Shown here: piece by piece, positions 11,701 to 21,528 of the stretch
Numbering within the stretch: the first letter of the stretch is position 1
Layout of the letters: each line of letters begins with the position of its first letter
DNA from: Anthostomella pinea
Taxonomy: Eukaryota > Ascomycota > Sordariomycetes > Xylariales > Xylariaceae
Direction of reading: 5' to 3'
Assembly: GCA_963556695.1 (NCBI GenBank)
Contig: CAUWAG010000004.1
Location: 3,906,001 to 3,970,000 of the forward strand
DNA length: 64,000 nt
The notes under the pieces: model-generated
The model's input: the letters and a program-made list of their open reading frames with translations, nothing else
Databases searched by the model: none
What the model was told of the DNA's origin: nothing
Program-made: the position numbers and the translations under genes

Positions 11701-14194
11701 AGACATTCCACATGTAGTCTCGTCCATCCACCAGCCATTGAGCGAATGCATTCTGCCGTACCGGAGCAAAACTGTCAAATCTGTGAGGTTCATGCCACTG
11801 GGTCTGCTTCAGCATGCTTGTCACCGATTGGTCGAATTGTTGCAGAATGGTCGGGTTGCGCGAGAACAGCTTGATCTTTCGTTCTGCAGTATATATCTTG
11901 AGCGAGTGATGTTTACCTGGAGTCTCATCGTCGGCAAGGTGATCAACTTCTTTTCCTTTATCCTTGCCGGCGTCTCCCTTGAACTTTGTGCCGAGTCGTT
12001 TCCGCTTGCTCTTCTTGGACTCGATTCGGAAGAGCGGGTCCACCAGGTAGACATCGTAGATGTTCATGGTAGCTGGAGACTCGACGACGGCGATGTAATT
12101 CTGCCTGACCAGGAACCATTTGCGAGAGTGTGTTGCTATCACTTTCTGTGGCGTAAGCACACGTCGGAAATCGATGCCCTTGGTGGCTTGAATGTGTAAG
12201 TAACATTCCTTGCCGTGAAAACTACCCTCGGCAGCAAGCCGCACTCCCAGAGCCGAAAGTTCTAGGAATTTGCAGAGCCGGTTGCTATCGGGGCGGAACA
12301 TCAGCCAGTGGATCATTTCCTGCAGGTACTTCTCCAACGTCTTTCGTTGCGTCTCGATGTATCTCTTCCTCTGCAGAGCGGAATTTTGAGCAGACAAGGC
12401 CCCGTCCCCTAAATCACCCATCCCCGAGGATTGCCGCCTAGGCAAGAATGTGGTGATGCGAGATTTCTTTCGATTGGGGTTCGGCCGCCTGTCGTTATCA
12501 CTGGCCGAGCGTTCAACAGCAGTCCCCTCCTCAGCAGTTGCTTCTGCAATGGTATCGTCGCCTCTCGTACCAGGGGGTATCTCGTCTTCGTCAGACTCAT
12601 CGCGGTTTTGATAGTTTCTCAAATACGGGAACGCCTTTCTTGGGAATTTAGGTTGCTTTGGGCCCCTGCGTAGGCTGGTAGACTGGAGCGGCATGTCCTT
12701 CTTGAGGGAAAGTCTGTACTTCCAGTGGATATTCCAGATCTCTCGGACGCTGCGGGTGACGGTCCATGTCATCCGACTGAGCCCGCTGCCGTATTCCAGG
12801 GCAATGGTGAACATGGAGTGTCGCTCGCTGGTGCTATCTTCGGGGTAGCTATCGGTCACTCGTATGTTGAGCTGCTCGAGGAGAACTGGTATCCGCTTGT
12901 TCCCGTGTTCGTCTCGTTGCAACATACTGGCAAGGATCACCACAGCTGGTGTCACAGCTCGCAACTCAGCCATAAGCTCTGCAGACTTGTAAAAATCAAA
13001 CTGATCCGCCTTTCTCTTGCCGCCGAACATCTTTAGCGTGTGCTTCACCTGTCTCCATCTCTGGGCGCTAAACGTCGCAGCTCGTTCTGAGCCCAAGAAC
13101 GGCCTTTTTGGCGCGGTTAGTGCATCGCCATCTGATACTGCACCTGCGCTGAACATGTCGGATATGCGGCGCCGATGACCAGGCGTGCGAGGAGGCTGGA
13201 GGCTGTCGACTTCTGCCCCAGTTGCACTGTCTTCTCTTTGGGCCCCTACCCACGAGTTGCCACGCCTCCAACCGGGTCGGCGGCGGCCAGCCAGCTGATC
13301 GCGGCCTTCCCCTTCTGACAAGCCACCACGATGTTCCGCAGTGTCCGGCATAGTGGATCTTCTGACCATGGTCTGGAAGCGGCCCGACCTGGTTGGAGAA
13401 TCGGTATCCTCGCCTGGCCGTGGAGTGTTTGGAGCTGTAAAGACATCTAACTGTCTCAGGCGACGCTTCATCCTTTTCCTCTTTTTCGTCTTGGGCGCTT
13501 CCCTTGGTTGGTTTTCGTCGCCGCTCTCTTCCACGTCGGCATCGCTCCCTTCCTCTTCATTGAGAGTATCAGGGAGGCGATTAGTCCTGCTCACGACGGG
13601 CGAATTTCCGGCGGAGGCGACCGCACGCTCAGACAGCCCGGATGGCTTTGTTGGTTGGAGGCTCCCTGCGTTGCCCAAGCTCGACTTCAACCTGGACATC
13701 CATCTCTCGCTACGGGAACGAGCTCCCGCATCTGCACCGTCCCATGACCCTGACCTGGTATGATACGCTGGGGGATCCAGCACAGTGTCCGCCCGGGCGA
13801 ATTGCACACTCTGTCGGCGAGGTGAGACTGGATCTCCTGGTGTGGACTCGCCTGTGTCCGGTACGCGTACAGCGAGGTTTGTTCTTGGTGAGGATGATCG
13901 GACAGGTGAGCGCAGACCTGGAGTGCCTGGTGCTGACGTACTCTGAGGGGTGTGGTGCTCGTGAGGCAGCCCACCATTCAGGTAGTCTGGCGCCTCTTCT
14001 TCTATCGCAGGTGATTCTTGTAGTGTGGGATCGGGCAGTGGTAGTTCGTGTACGGGTATGTGGGAAAGGGGCGATGGGTTATTGGCAGCGTGGGGTACGA
14101 CGGATCGTTGGTTGAGGCGATTTTGTGCCGGGGACGAGGAGCGAGGACTTCTTGACAGGGATGACAGAGAGTCACTGCGTGTAGGGAAGGACAT
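8723..14194 (-). CDS. pld1: Phospholipase D, PX-PH type (Pld1/Spo14-like)
   Basis: A single uninterrupted 1823-residue frame. PLD hydrolyses phosphatidylcholine to phosphatidic acid and choline; the fungal Spo14/Pld1 class acts in membrane traffic, sporulation and hyphal growth. Visible in order: a Ser/Pro-rich disordered N-terminus (1-400), a PX-like segment (about 415-500), a PH-like segment (about 645-800), the first catalytic HKD motif (HHEKVCIVD, near residue 930) and the second (IHAKTIIADD, near 1240), followed by GSANINERSM. Both HxK(x)4D motifs are intact, so the enzyme should be active. The ~580-residue C-terminal tail has conserved-looking stretches (DDIWTRVASNNTKLYRRVF) and ends with PYDWLEAEEKD, as seen in fungal members. 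The size suits the fungal family. The extreme N-terminus is poorly constrained and could be shorter. The gene converges with its left neighbour. Confidence 0.95.
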   Translation of the reverse strand: MSFPTRSDSLSSLSRSPRSSSPAQNRLNQRSVVPHAANNPSPLSHIPVHELPLPDPTLQESPAIEEEAPDYLNGGLPHEHHTPQSTSAPGTPGLRSPVRSSSPRTNLAVRVPDTGESTPGDPVSPRRQSVQFARADTVLDPPAYHTRSGSWDGADAGARSRSERWMSRLKSSLGNAGSLQPTKPSGLSERAVASAGNSPVVSRTNRLPDTLNEEEGSDADVEESGDENQPREAPKTKKRKRMKRRLRQLDVFTAPNTPRPGEDTDSPTRSGRFQTMVRRSTMPDTAEHRGGLSEGEGRDQLAGRRRPGWRRGNSWVGAQREDSATGAEVDSLQPPRTPGHRRRISDMFSAGAVSDGDALTAPKRPFLGSERAATFSAQRWRQVKHTLKMFGGKRKADQFDFYKSAELMAELRAVTPAVVILASMLQRDEHGNKRIPVLLEQLNIRVTDSYPEDSTSERHSMFTIALEYGSGLSRMTWTVTRSVREIWNIHWKYRLSLKKDMPLQSTSLRRGPKQPKFPRKAFPYLRNYQNRDESDEDEIPPGTRGDDTIAEATAEEGTAVERSASDNDRRPNPNRKKSRITTFLPRRQSSGMGDLGDGALSAQNSALQRKRYIETQRKTLEKYLQEMIHWLMFRPDSNRLCKFLELSALGVRLAAEGSFHGKECYLHIQATKGIDFRRVLTPQKVIATHSRKWFLVRQNYIAVVESPATMNIYDVYLVDPLFRIESKKSKRKRLGTKFKGDAGKDKGKEVDHLADDETPGKHHSLKIYTAERKIKLFSRNPTILQQFDQSVTSMLKQTQWHEPHRFDSFAPVRQNAFAQWLVDGRDYMWNVSRAISMAQDVIYIHDWWLSPELYMRRPACISQKWRLDRLLQRKAREGVKVFVIVYRNVEQAIPIDSEYTKFSLLNLHDNIMVLRSPNQLKKNQFFYAHHEKVCIVDHDVAFLGGVDLCFGRWDNPQHPITDDRPTGMEPDRDSPRDAEHCQLFPGKDYSNPRVLDFFKLNEPYEEMYDRSKTPRMPWHDIAMQVVGQPARDLTRHFVQRWNYLRRERKPTRPTPFLLPPPDANPADIKGLGLSGTCEVQMLRSAGDWSLGFPKDVREHSIQTAYIKIIEESEHFVYMENQFFITSTETMNTKVVNRIGDALVERILRAHEHDEEWRCCILIPLMPGFQNTVDQAEGSSVRLIMQFQYRSICRGPNSIFGRLEAAGIDPEAYISFFSLRNWGRIGTNNQIVTEQLYIHAKTIIADDRVALIGSANINERSMLGNRDSETACIVRDTDMMWSTMAGEPYRVGRFAHTLRMRLMREHLGLDVDELTEQERQADAQYEADMSHIYDEEDEGPVAESSSQAGPSTYLGRPKVRGVRSFNHDTTAEEDHGFTSSSSSSHSPTSSKRKSPELDPGIVGNSVHDKDVEGFGLDNWKQAQAEGIDLGSDTAVINGHEVLLNRNSKIAKHHPSKSNGSLPGVSSKTSLDRDTGKGNDKLPPAHHSGTAEMPRAAQLPTLPVLDDTDIGGPPVRFDASGRPTNEPTNPLLADILPASIDKDCMLDPVNPAFWDDIWTRVASNNTKLYRRVFRCMPDSEVITWKDYQDFEAYATKFSKSMAGSKNEDTVAESHMNHIGGAAMGVAVPAVTPGAPVVSEKIQAGQSESTPKVVVSNDDAEGLNKKTPVPESNARKETEKADLSLETEKVTTNHSVEEPSPVQPTGDTPFPAFDSQVASTHLDPDSEKNQDRRATFSNSEKSAPGSNSTSNPYNHNSTKRRRRATTKGSRRGGPVVSDEVLSRDQAEEVCGAIQGHLVQFPYDWLEAEEKDNHWLYQADMLAPKEI

Positions 14195-15315
14195 GTTGCC
14201 GAGGGAGGCTGTTGTCGTTTCTGTGTGGCCCAGGTATCACAATCCGACAGCATAGATCACACGACTTCTTCAGATTCGAGATGTTTACGCCCTAGCATAG
14301 TAAATTGTGAGCTCTTCGTTCGTATCGATATCCTAGCTGTCCTTTCAGTGTATCATGTGGTTTGCGCCGCGCGCTTCGTGCGGTAGTCCCGTAGGTATGT
14401 CGACAGGACGTCAGGGGCGTCAGGTTTCGCGACTGCACTGGGTGACGAAGAAAGCTGCTGGGAAAATAGCGCGTCGAGCGTTGCAGTGCCTGAAAGGATA
14501 CCACGGCGTCAAGGTTCTCTCCTGTATCATATGCCAACGCTTGGTAGTGTCGAGATGCAATGGAGACGGGTCGCAATGTTGTCAATTGCTGGTGCTCTTT
14601 GAGAGTCGAGAAGGAGTGCGCAATATTCAATAAAGTTGGTTCCCTGCCTCTTACGACGGCTGCCGGCACTGAGATTGGCTGGGGCCCGTTGCTATCTACA
14701 GCCACCAATAGCACTCCTCCCCAGCGGATGGGGCCCTGTAAATGTAATAAGTGAGGCACGCTAGCATCGCTACATCCTAGCCCACTGCACGCGGTGTGGT
14801 CCATGCAGTCGGGTAGATCTCTATCTTCCAAGGTTGTTCTTCCTTTCAACTCTTTTCAAGGTTTCGTCTCGTGATGACATTGTTGTGCCACGGGCTAAGA
14901 TCTGCTTGACAATTCACTGTAAGTGACATATTGGAGTAAGAAACCCAAGTTGCTCGGTCGTCATGGTGTCTTGATGCAATACATGAGTCACTGAAAGGCA
15001 AAGTTATAAGGGGGATGTACTTTTCAAAATCACCATGCTGTTGGCTGCATGCTGCTTGTCATGTTGCGTTCCAACTCCAACCCCACAACAGGTCGGCCGC
15101 AGGACAAAGAGCCTGGAAACCAGCCTTGACAGCTGGCTCCCCATAGTACCTATGGTACCTAGGTATATTATGATTGCAGATCGGTGTTGTCATGCTTGCT
15201 ATTGGACCGTGCAGAGAAGTGAATGCCGTCGTTCTTCCAACCCTATAGCTCTACTCCGGCTAGCGACTTGTGATAGACAGTCATAAAGATCTTGATCTGG
15301 CAACCATGGTGGTCA
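14195..15315. other. Intergenic region
   Basis: Upstream of the phospholipase D gene and downstream of the deaminase, both on the minus strand. It should hold the PLD promoter and the deaminase 3' UTR. A 185-codon minus-strand ORF (14292-14849) shows no domain or compositional sign of coding. A small palindrome (CCATAGTACCTATGG) sits near 15140. Nothing else supported. Confidence 0.4.
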
Positions 15316-16882
15316 TCAATCAACTAGGCCGGATAGCCTCTTGAGCATGAGGATTTCGTGCTTGGTTACAAACACATCACCAAAGCCATTGTTGCCATCT
15401 TTGTGTCCATCACAAGAGCCCGTCCCCGAGAGCTGATCATACATGTCTCGAACCTTTGCAGTCTCCCATTGTCCCTTGCTGTTGGTCCAATAGACGCGCC
15501 TCACCCCGGCCGAGTGCATGTACAATATACAACGATAGCAGGGGTGAGATTCGAGGATGCGATTTTGATCGAACAAGGAATCCGACGTCTTGGCTGGAGA
15601 GGCCTCTCGCGATACTGCTTTTAGCTTCTGACATCTAAGTTCATCGTGTAATGAGTTCGCTAAAGATGTGTCAGACGTGACGGAAAGCGTAGAATATATC
15701 GGTAGTTCCGAATCCTGTGTGGTGTCTCGGAACTCGGCCGGACTTGCTTTGTTGCTTGCCTCCTTCGCGGGCTGCCACATGCTCTGAACTCCACCCAAAC
15801 GAGTTACGTATACGTCGGCTCCACGTAGTTTGGGATGTTTGGTACGATCCCTCACATGTTGCTGCGAATTCGATTCGATTCCGAAATGGTTGCTGTTTGG
15901 TGAGTCATTTGCCTTCTTATTTCCCTTGCCACATGTTAGCTCACACCAAACGAGCTTCATACTGTGGACCCCTACCACTGTTCGGTCATTGGTCCTCGTA
16001 CCCCTGCTCGCCTTCTCGAGGGGAGTATCATTGTCGTTTGGCCCTCCAGGGAATGACTTGTTCGGTGCAGACTTTCCAGTTTGTGGCTGGGCTTGCTTTG
16101 ATGGCTTATACGTTTTGCGGTACTTGTACTGGTCCTTGTTGTACTTGGTGTACGTATGCTGCTGCACCTGCTGCACCTTCTGCCTGTGCGCATGCTGCTG
16201 CAAGGGAGGAGGTGCCTTGTAGTTCATCTTGTAGTTGTCCTTCTTCTTCTCGTGATTCTGGTGGTGGTGGTGGCTGTGACCCTGTTTCGCCTGTTGTTGT
16301 AGTTGTGTTGCATCGATGTGTGTTGGGTTCAAAACGCCACTCGGCGTTCTGAGCCTTGCCGGCACCTTGTTGAACCTGCGTCCCGAAAGCAGGACCGTAG
16401 CAGACGCGCTCCGCGAAGGCGTCGAGCACGTCTCGCCGCTGCCGTCGTTTGCGTTTAGAGTCACAGAGCGGCGCTGTCGGCGGTTTAAAATGCGACAGCG
16501 TCGTGGCGGCCAGCGTGCTTGACGATGCCAGGGCCGAGTTGATGGCCATCATCTCAGAATGCATACTGAGCGAGTTATTGGCATGATGGTGGCCGCCAGC
16601 CAGCAGGCCGACAGTGTTCTCGAAAGGCTTGAACCCCTTCTTCTGACCATGCTTGGCGTGCTTCGCCTCCATACCCCCCTCTTTCTTCGCCTTGTCCACG
16701 GCGGACGACTTCGTGGGCAAGAGGCCAGTCTTCAAGGCGCCTCCATCATAGCCAGGGCGATAATCATTGAAGCCCTTGCCAATGACCTTTCCACCCTTGA
16801 CAACAATACAGCCGTGACGATGGTGGAGAGGGGACAGCTCGGCCTGCTCCAAGCACAAGTTGAGATAGTAATCAGTCTTCAT
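15316..16882 (-). CDS. CDA-superfamily zinc deaminase (cytidine/deoxycytidylate-type) with a long internal insert
   Basis: Two minus-strand frames each hold half of a zinc deaminase site: the 5' frame has His108-Ser-Glu110 (MHSEMMAINSAL), the 3' frame has HPCYRC (Cys420 and Cys423), giving the H-x-E / P-C-x-x-C zinc site. The N-terminus (LHHRHGCIVVKGGKVIGKG) is the usual strand before this site. My best join is exon 1 16376-16882 and exon 2 15316-16290, with an 85-nt intron in phase 0, giving 493 residues. The donor (GTTCAA) is not a strong fungal consensus, so the border could shift or a true frameshift could exist. About 310 residues separate the two metal motifs, much more than in typical deaminases; the insert is rich in His, Gln, Lys and Ser. 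The substrate (free nucleotide, dCMP or tRNA) cannot be told from sequence. Confidence 0.8.
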
Positions 16883-17535
16883 TTTGACGGTTGAGTCTTC
16901 GAGGCGAATGCTTTGGAAGCTGGGGTAGTAATTTGGTGTGGAATGTGGAAGTCACAGGCTTCAGTTGAGGCGAGTAAGGCGGATGAGGATCACGAAACTT
17001 GTTTTTTATATGCGATAGAACTTGCGCGGTTGGGAACAGCTGTTGATGTAGAAGTTTCTCAGAACTGGCTTGTGAAGGATCATGTGTTGACGTGGACGTT
17101 AGACAAAGGATGTCTCCCTCGATGTTGGAAAACAAGATGACTCGGCATGGTGGCTGTAAGATCCAACCTTATGTGGCTTAATGGTTGTGGCTGAGCACCA
17201 TGAGGGTCCAAAGTGGGGACACTCACGCTTGGGGTCCTTGGTTCCACCCTTGAGCCCACGGTTAACAGGGCAAGAGTGACTCAACTTCAAGGCCACCAGG
17301 CAAGAATCTGTACAAGTCAAACCGCTGCCATTGAGCATGCCCTTCACAAGGTAAAATAAGGTAGGGATTCAGATATCGCGTACGAGCTCAACATCCAGGT
17401 GTATGAAGCTGTCTGCACCAAAAGGACTTAATTCAAGTTGAATCCTGCTTGATCACGCTTACCCCTTTGCCTGAATATCATCAACGAGCCATCACATCCA
17501 GGCTCAGTCACCATCATTAAAAGACTATTTCCGCA
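16883..17535. other. Divergent promoter region (deaminase / 2EXR gene)
   Basis: The deaminase (minus) and the 2EXR gene (plus) start at either end of this 650-bp stretch, so it should hold both promoters. No domain-bearing ORF. No specific regulatory site can be supported. Confidence 0.4.
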
Positions 17536-18147
17536 ATGACCACCGTCACTCACGCTAACGGCAGCCAACCCAGCTCGCAAGCTACCTTTACGTGCTTTCC
17601 TCAACTGCCCCCTGAGCTCCGGGATCTGATCTGGGAAGCTGCTCTGCCAATCTGGTCCATCTCACTCAACATCGAGTCGCGCCACCACCGGTACGTTCAT
17701 ATCTGCCAGCGGATAGGCCGCGGTCGACTCGCCATCTCGCAGGCGTGCCACGGCGCTCGGTGTGCAGGTTTGGAGACCCTTGCCAAGATGGAAAAGTACT
17801 ACAGCGCACATCATCGCAAGGAACTCGGCCCAACAGACATCGACTACAGCCGCCTCATCTCCTGCAATACTGGCTTCGCGGGCCTAGCCATCAAGCCGGA
17901 AGCGTCGGAACTGCAGCACATGTTCCTATGTCTCCGTCCCGGGGAAGCAAAGCAAATGCGCGCGCCGCAGGTGACCGTCCTTGCCGCCAATCTGCTCGCG
18001 GCGACGCCCTCTCTCCGGTCGATCTGCGTCGTCAGGATCCCGTCACGACACCTGAGGAACGAGGAGGTGATCGGAGGGTTCATTATGGACTATATCCGGG
18101 TCATTAAGGAGGGCTACAAGTACTACAATCCCAAACGGCATGTGTAA
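17536..18147 (+). CDS. 2EXR domain protein
   Basis: Intronless, 203 residues. After a short polar N-terminus comes the 2EXR signature FPQLPPELRDLIWEAALP (residues about 21-38), the hallmark of a large fungus-specific family named for its two E-x-R motifs and resembling the start of an F-box helix. The rest has the pattern common to short family members: a conserved RxAISQACHGAR-type segment, then a region ending in a basic tail. Molecular function is unknown for the family; an adaptor or protein-interaction role is usually assumed. The start at 17536 is the first ATG and leaves the signature about 20 residues in, as is usual. A second, broken 2EXR-like gene lies at 50544-52421 but the two do not look closely similar. 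Confidence 0.8.
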   Translation: MTTVTHANGSQPSSQATFTCFPQLPPELRDLIWEAALPIWSISLNIESRHHRYVHICQRIGRGRLAISQACHGARCAGLETLAKMEKYYSAHHRKELGPTDIDYSRLISCNTGFAGLAIKPEASELQHMFLCLRPGEAKQMRAPQVTVLAANLLAATPSLRSICVVRIPSRHLRNEEVIGGFIMDYIRVIKEGYKYYNPKRHV

Positions 18148-18811
18148 GGTATTGAATCTGAGGGGCAATCCTACGATGCCGATGGTTCTTATGCGGTTGA
18201 AGGGCACCAATCATCGTCACCAATCTAGGTGGAATGCACTCTCTTTTGATATCAGATGATCCCTCTTCGTCTGGCTCTTGGCCATGGTGATTATCTCGGC
18301 CGTGATTGTCTTGGGTGTCTCGTGAGCGGGCAGAAACCTAGCGATGACAAAATAGTTGTTACCAGAGCAGCGATTTGCGGGTTGTTTTAATTGCTTTGTC
18401 AAATAGGTACTCTATATAATTATGCGAATCAGTTCCAACCCATCCAGAACCTCATCATTGCAAGCCACTCACAAAGACCACCCCGCCTTTGTGAGAACCA
18501 TCCCTTGATGAAGCACAATGCCCCTTTATCCCCAAATCCAGGGGAAGGCCGCCCGTCCAACCCGTTCCTTGAGCGTACAACGCATTGTCGAAATAAGTAC
18601 CGGCAAAGAAGGCCAGAACATAATGCCCTCTCCCCTATAAACACATTGTTGGCACCGCAAGCCACCTCAGATCTCACATCTCACATCTCACATCTCACTA
18701 AACAACTTTCTATCACAAATCAACTTCCAACCACGACTTGACATTTGAACAAGCGAAAAATCTCCATTTCACCCCACTCAAAACAGAAAATAAACCCCAA
18801 AAAGAGGAAAT
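18148..18811. other. Intergenic region with probable promoter of the small ORF
   Basis: No recognisable protein. The right half is C/A-rich, contains a TATA-like CTATAAAC (about 18638) and the ATCTCAC array, then an A-rich leader up to the ATG at 18812; this looks like the promoter and 5' UTR of the small ORF. Confidence 0.4.
18671..18698. repeat. Four tandem copies of a 7-bp unit (ATCTCAC)
   Basis: Four exact ATCTCAC units directly upstream of the small Cys-rich ORF at 18812 and about 30 bases downstream of a TATA-like CTATAAAC at 18638. Position suggests a 5' leader or core-promoter location. CT-rich leaders are common in fungi, so a regulatory role is only possible. Confidence 0.6.
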
Positions 18812-19000
18812 ATGTGCGAATACACCATTAGAGCATTCGTCTGCGGCTGCAGGGCGACCGGCGCGAAGCTCGACCGCATGTGCCCCTGTCCACACGACGG
18901 CTGCGCCAAGGACCCCAATATCCTGATCCTGCCGAGGCGGTGCGACGACGCGAGGAATCACCGTGAAAGCGACAGTAGGTTCCCGGAGCGGTGCTACTAG
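18812..19000 (+). CDS. Small Cys-rich hypothetical protein (62 aa)
   Basis: A 62-residue ORF starting MCEYTIRAFVCGC, with seven cysteines: a CGC pair, a CPC-x3-C run and two more toward the end. There is no signal peptide or membrane segment, so it is not an obvious secreted effector. It is supported by an A at -3 of the ATG, the A/C-rich leader and the upstream TATA-like element. Short fungal proteins opening with MCxYT and a CGC motif are familiar as uncharacterised families, but I cannot name one. No similarity to neighbours. It could still be a chance ORF. Confidence 0.5.
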   Translation: MCEYTIRAFVCGCRATGAKLDRMCPCPHDGCAKDPNILILPRRCDDARNHRESDSRFPERCY

Positions 19001-19342
19001 GCTCAGGCTTATGGATAATGGCGGGCGTAAACCTGTTTTTGCCCGAGATCAATCATCGGTATCTGTGAGGGATCAGCTTTGGACTGTAGGACAACTACTA
19101 TCGTTATTTCTCTTTTAATTTCATTGTGATCTAGCGAATTCATCCCAATTTCGTATCCTAGAAGATCTGTCTAGAAGAATATAGATCTTTCCAGCTCTAA
19201 ATGCTCTACCCCTAGGCCATTTGGACGTGTCTTTGTGTGCGACATGAATCTCAAACCATGATCCTAAACGTGTATCGTGCTTCATTCACTCATTGCAAAC
19301 CCAACCGCACCGAAGCACACTTTTCGTGCCTCGTTCCCCCTA
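19001..19342. other. Intergenic region between convergent genes
   Basis: Short A/T-rich segment between the small ORF (plus) and the MFS gene (minus); it should contain both 3' ends. Nothing further seen. Confidence 0.4.
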
Positions 19343-21528
19343 TTACTCCTCCTCGTCACCCTCCAACCAGATCTCATGTCCGTTCCCCTCCCTTACCCAA
19401 AAGCTCACCACAATCCCACCCACTGCTACACCCGCCAACCCCCAGAACACGCCGCCCACAAGTCCACGACTCAGACCCACGCCGTACAGGTACCCGCACA
19501 ATATCGGCCCAATCGTGCGCGCAAAGCTACTCGCGCTCATCCCCAGCCCGTGCACCGTACCCAACACACTCGGGTGCGGCGTACAGTTGTTGACCAGAAT
19601 CGTCTGCGCGGGCAGCGCAAACGTCCGCCCTGTGACCTGGATGAACAGCACGCCCGCAATGACAGCCCAGACCGCGAGGCCCGTCTTCTGGCCCGGCGGG
19701 GTTGTTGTGCTCGGCACGATCGAGAGAAAGGGCATGAGCGTGTAGGCGAGTGGGAAGAGGAAGAGGGACACGCGCCAGGAGCGCACAGTGCCGAGGCGAG
19801 AGGATAGGCGCGGGTATAAGAAGAGCTGCATTGTAATGCCCATGACACCGAGGACCGCCATGGCTAGACCTACGGACCGTGGGGGCAGTCCCAGACCGCC
19901 TGTGAACCGGAAGGGGAGCTCAGGGGAGAACCCTGGTGGGTCGGCCTTCGCTGGGTTGTAGACTGGTGTGGAGAGGAAGACGAACCAGAGTGAGTTGAAG
20001 GTCCCCACGTGGAAGGCCAGGAAGAAGTGAGCTATCAGCGTGAACGTCACATTCCGCGTGAAGATCTGTCTAAAAGGTAATGTGCGGGTGTAACGCCGGC
20101 CGTTGTTGGCTTTCTTGGGTGGTGGTGTGCGTGGGCTGTCGTCGGAGTATCGGGGCGTCACGGGCGACATCTCTGTGTCGGTACTCACGCTCGTGTCTCT
20201 GGAGTGTAGAGGCGTGTATGCTATCGATGACTTGTTCCTTCGGAATAAGGCGCCGACTTTTCTGCCCAGGATGATCCCCAGATCACGTTGGTCTCGGCAG
20301 GCGTCCAGGGTCTTCGGTGAGTGAGCGAGTTGTTCATACTAGCGAAGGGGTGTTAGACGTACCTCTTCCAAGTTCATCCAGCACATGACCATGGAGATGA
20401 ACAAAAACACCGCGCTGAGGAGATTTGGCGGGGCATAGGGGTACTTCAAGAAGAAGTCCACCTTTCCAAACGTATCAGGATATGAGCCTGCTGGATCGGA
20501 CAGTAAGCCGCCCAGGACGGGGCCAATAATGACTCCGATATTGAAGGTCATGGGAAGGATCAGGAATGCTCGCGACTGATATCTGGGATATGGTCAGATT
20601 TAATCTCCACCAGGAAAAGGGTAGGTATCATACTTCTTCTCGCGGACAATCTCGCTAATCCTGAAACGCCGCTGTGTCAGAACTCCTGCTCAGTCTCAGG
20701 AACAGCGAAGCTTACATCGTCCTCAGGACCCCGATATTGCCGTTCGTCGCGCCACCAAGGCATCTGAAGAACAGAGCCTGATGGAATGTTTTCGAAAAGC
20801 CAAACCCGAGACATGAGACCACTGTAGATGTATGAGCGATGTACCCACAGAAACGGGCGCAAAACTCACGAGTGCCCATCAGTCCGATCAGGATAACGCT
20901 TTTGCGACCAGCCCACTTGGAGTCGGCTACCCGACCCCATATCATCGCAGTAAAGAACTGAGCGGCGGTGAAGCTCGCATGCAGGATACCAGCCTGGCTT
21001 GAGATGACGGCGTCAGGCAGACTAGGATCGAACCACCGTAGCTGGTAGAACATATAAGCCTACATGAAGCATTAGCTATCTGGACGTGCATTGTCTCTGT
21101 ATCGGTTACTCCGCAGATGTCCATACCTGCAAGGAGGTCTGGACCAGAGGCTCGCTAAGCCGGGCCAGCGTGATGACGACGAGCTGCCGTTTCTTGGGCA
21201 AATCTCTCCACGCGACCACTTTCTTGGACGGGTTGCTCAACTTCTGTCTGCGTTCACGGGCTTGTACCGAGCCTGCACCGGTCTCTATCTCAAGATTCCC
21301 GCCCCCGGACCTTCTCAATGCAGCGGTTTGGCCATTCTCATCTCGAAGCCCGAGGCCAAGCTCGAGGCTGGCAGCTTCCGTAGGCTCATTCTCTGGGTCA
21401 TATCTGACCTCGCTCAAAGTGTTGTCGTCATCCTCGATTGTCTCATCCTTGCGTCCCTTCATCTGGTGGAAAAGTGATGCAGCGGGTGTGGTCCGAAGTT
21501 CGGAGGTCGCGTGACAGTTACTGGACAA
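19343..21528 (-). CDS. Major facilitator superfamily transporter (DHA1 / YCR023C-like)
   Basis: Six exons on the minus strand join in frame to 637 residues: 21127-21528, 20870-21059, 20716-20821, 20634-20660, 20363-20582 and 19343-20311, with introns of 50-67 nt that have GT/AG ends. The smallest exon is only 27 nt. After a polar cytoplasmic N-terminus (~120 residues) comes SLQAYMFYQLRWFD and MFS motif A (GRVADSKWAGRKSV), then hydrophobic segments consistent with 12 membrane passes, a charged central loop with a Ser/Pro-rich stretch, and a C-terminal half rich in Gly and hydrophobics. GPVLGGLLSDPA in the fifth helix region is an antiporter-type motif. The protein resembles fungal MFS members related to yeast YCR023C; its substrate is not known. 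Start at 21528 is the first ATG; 21462 is an alternative. Confidence 0.9.

Noticed and set aside
14292..14849. 185-codon minus-strand ORF.
   Set aside because: No domain, no conserved-looking block and low-complexity ends; probably chance.
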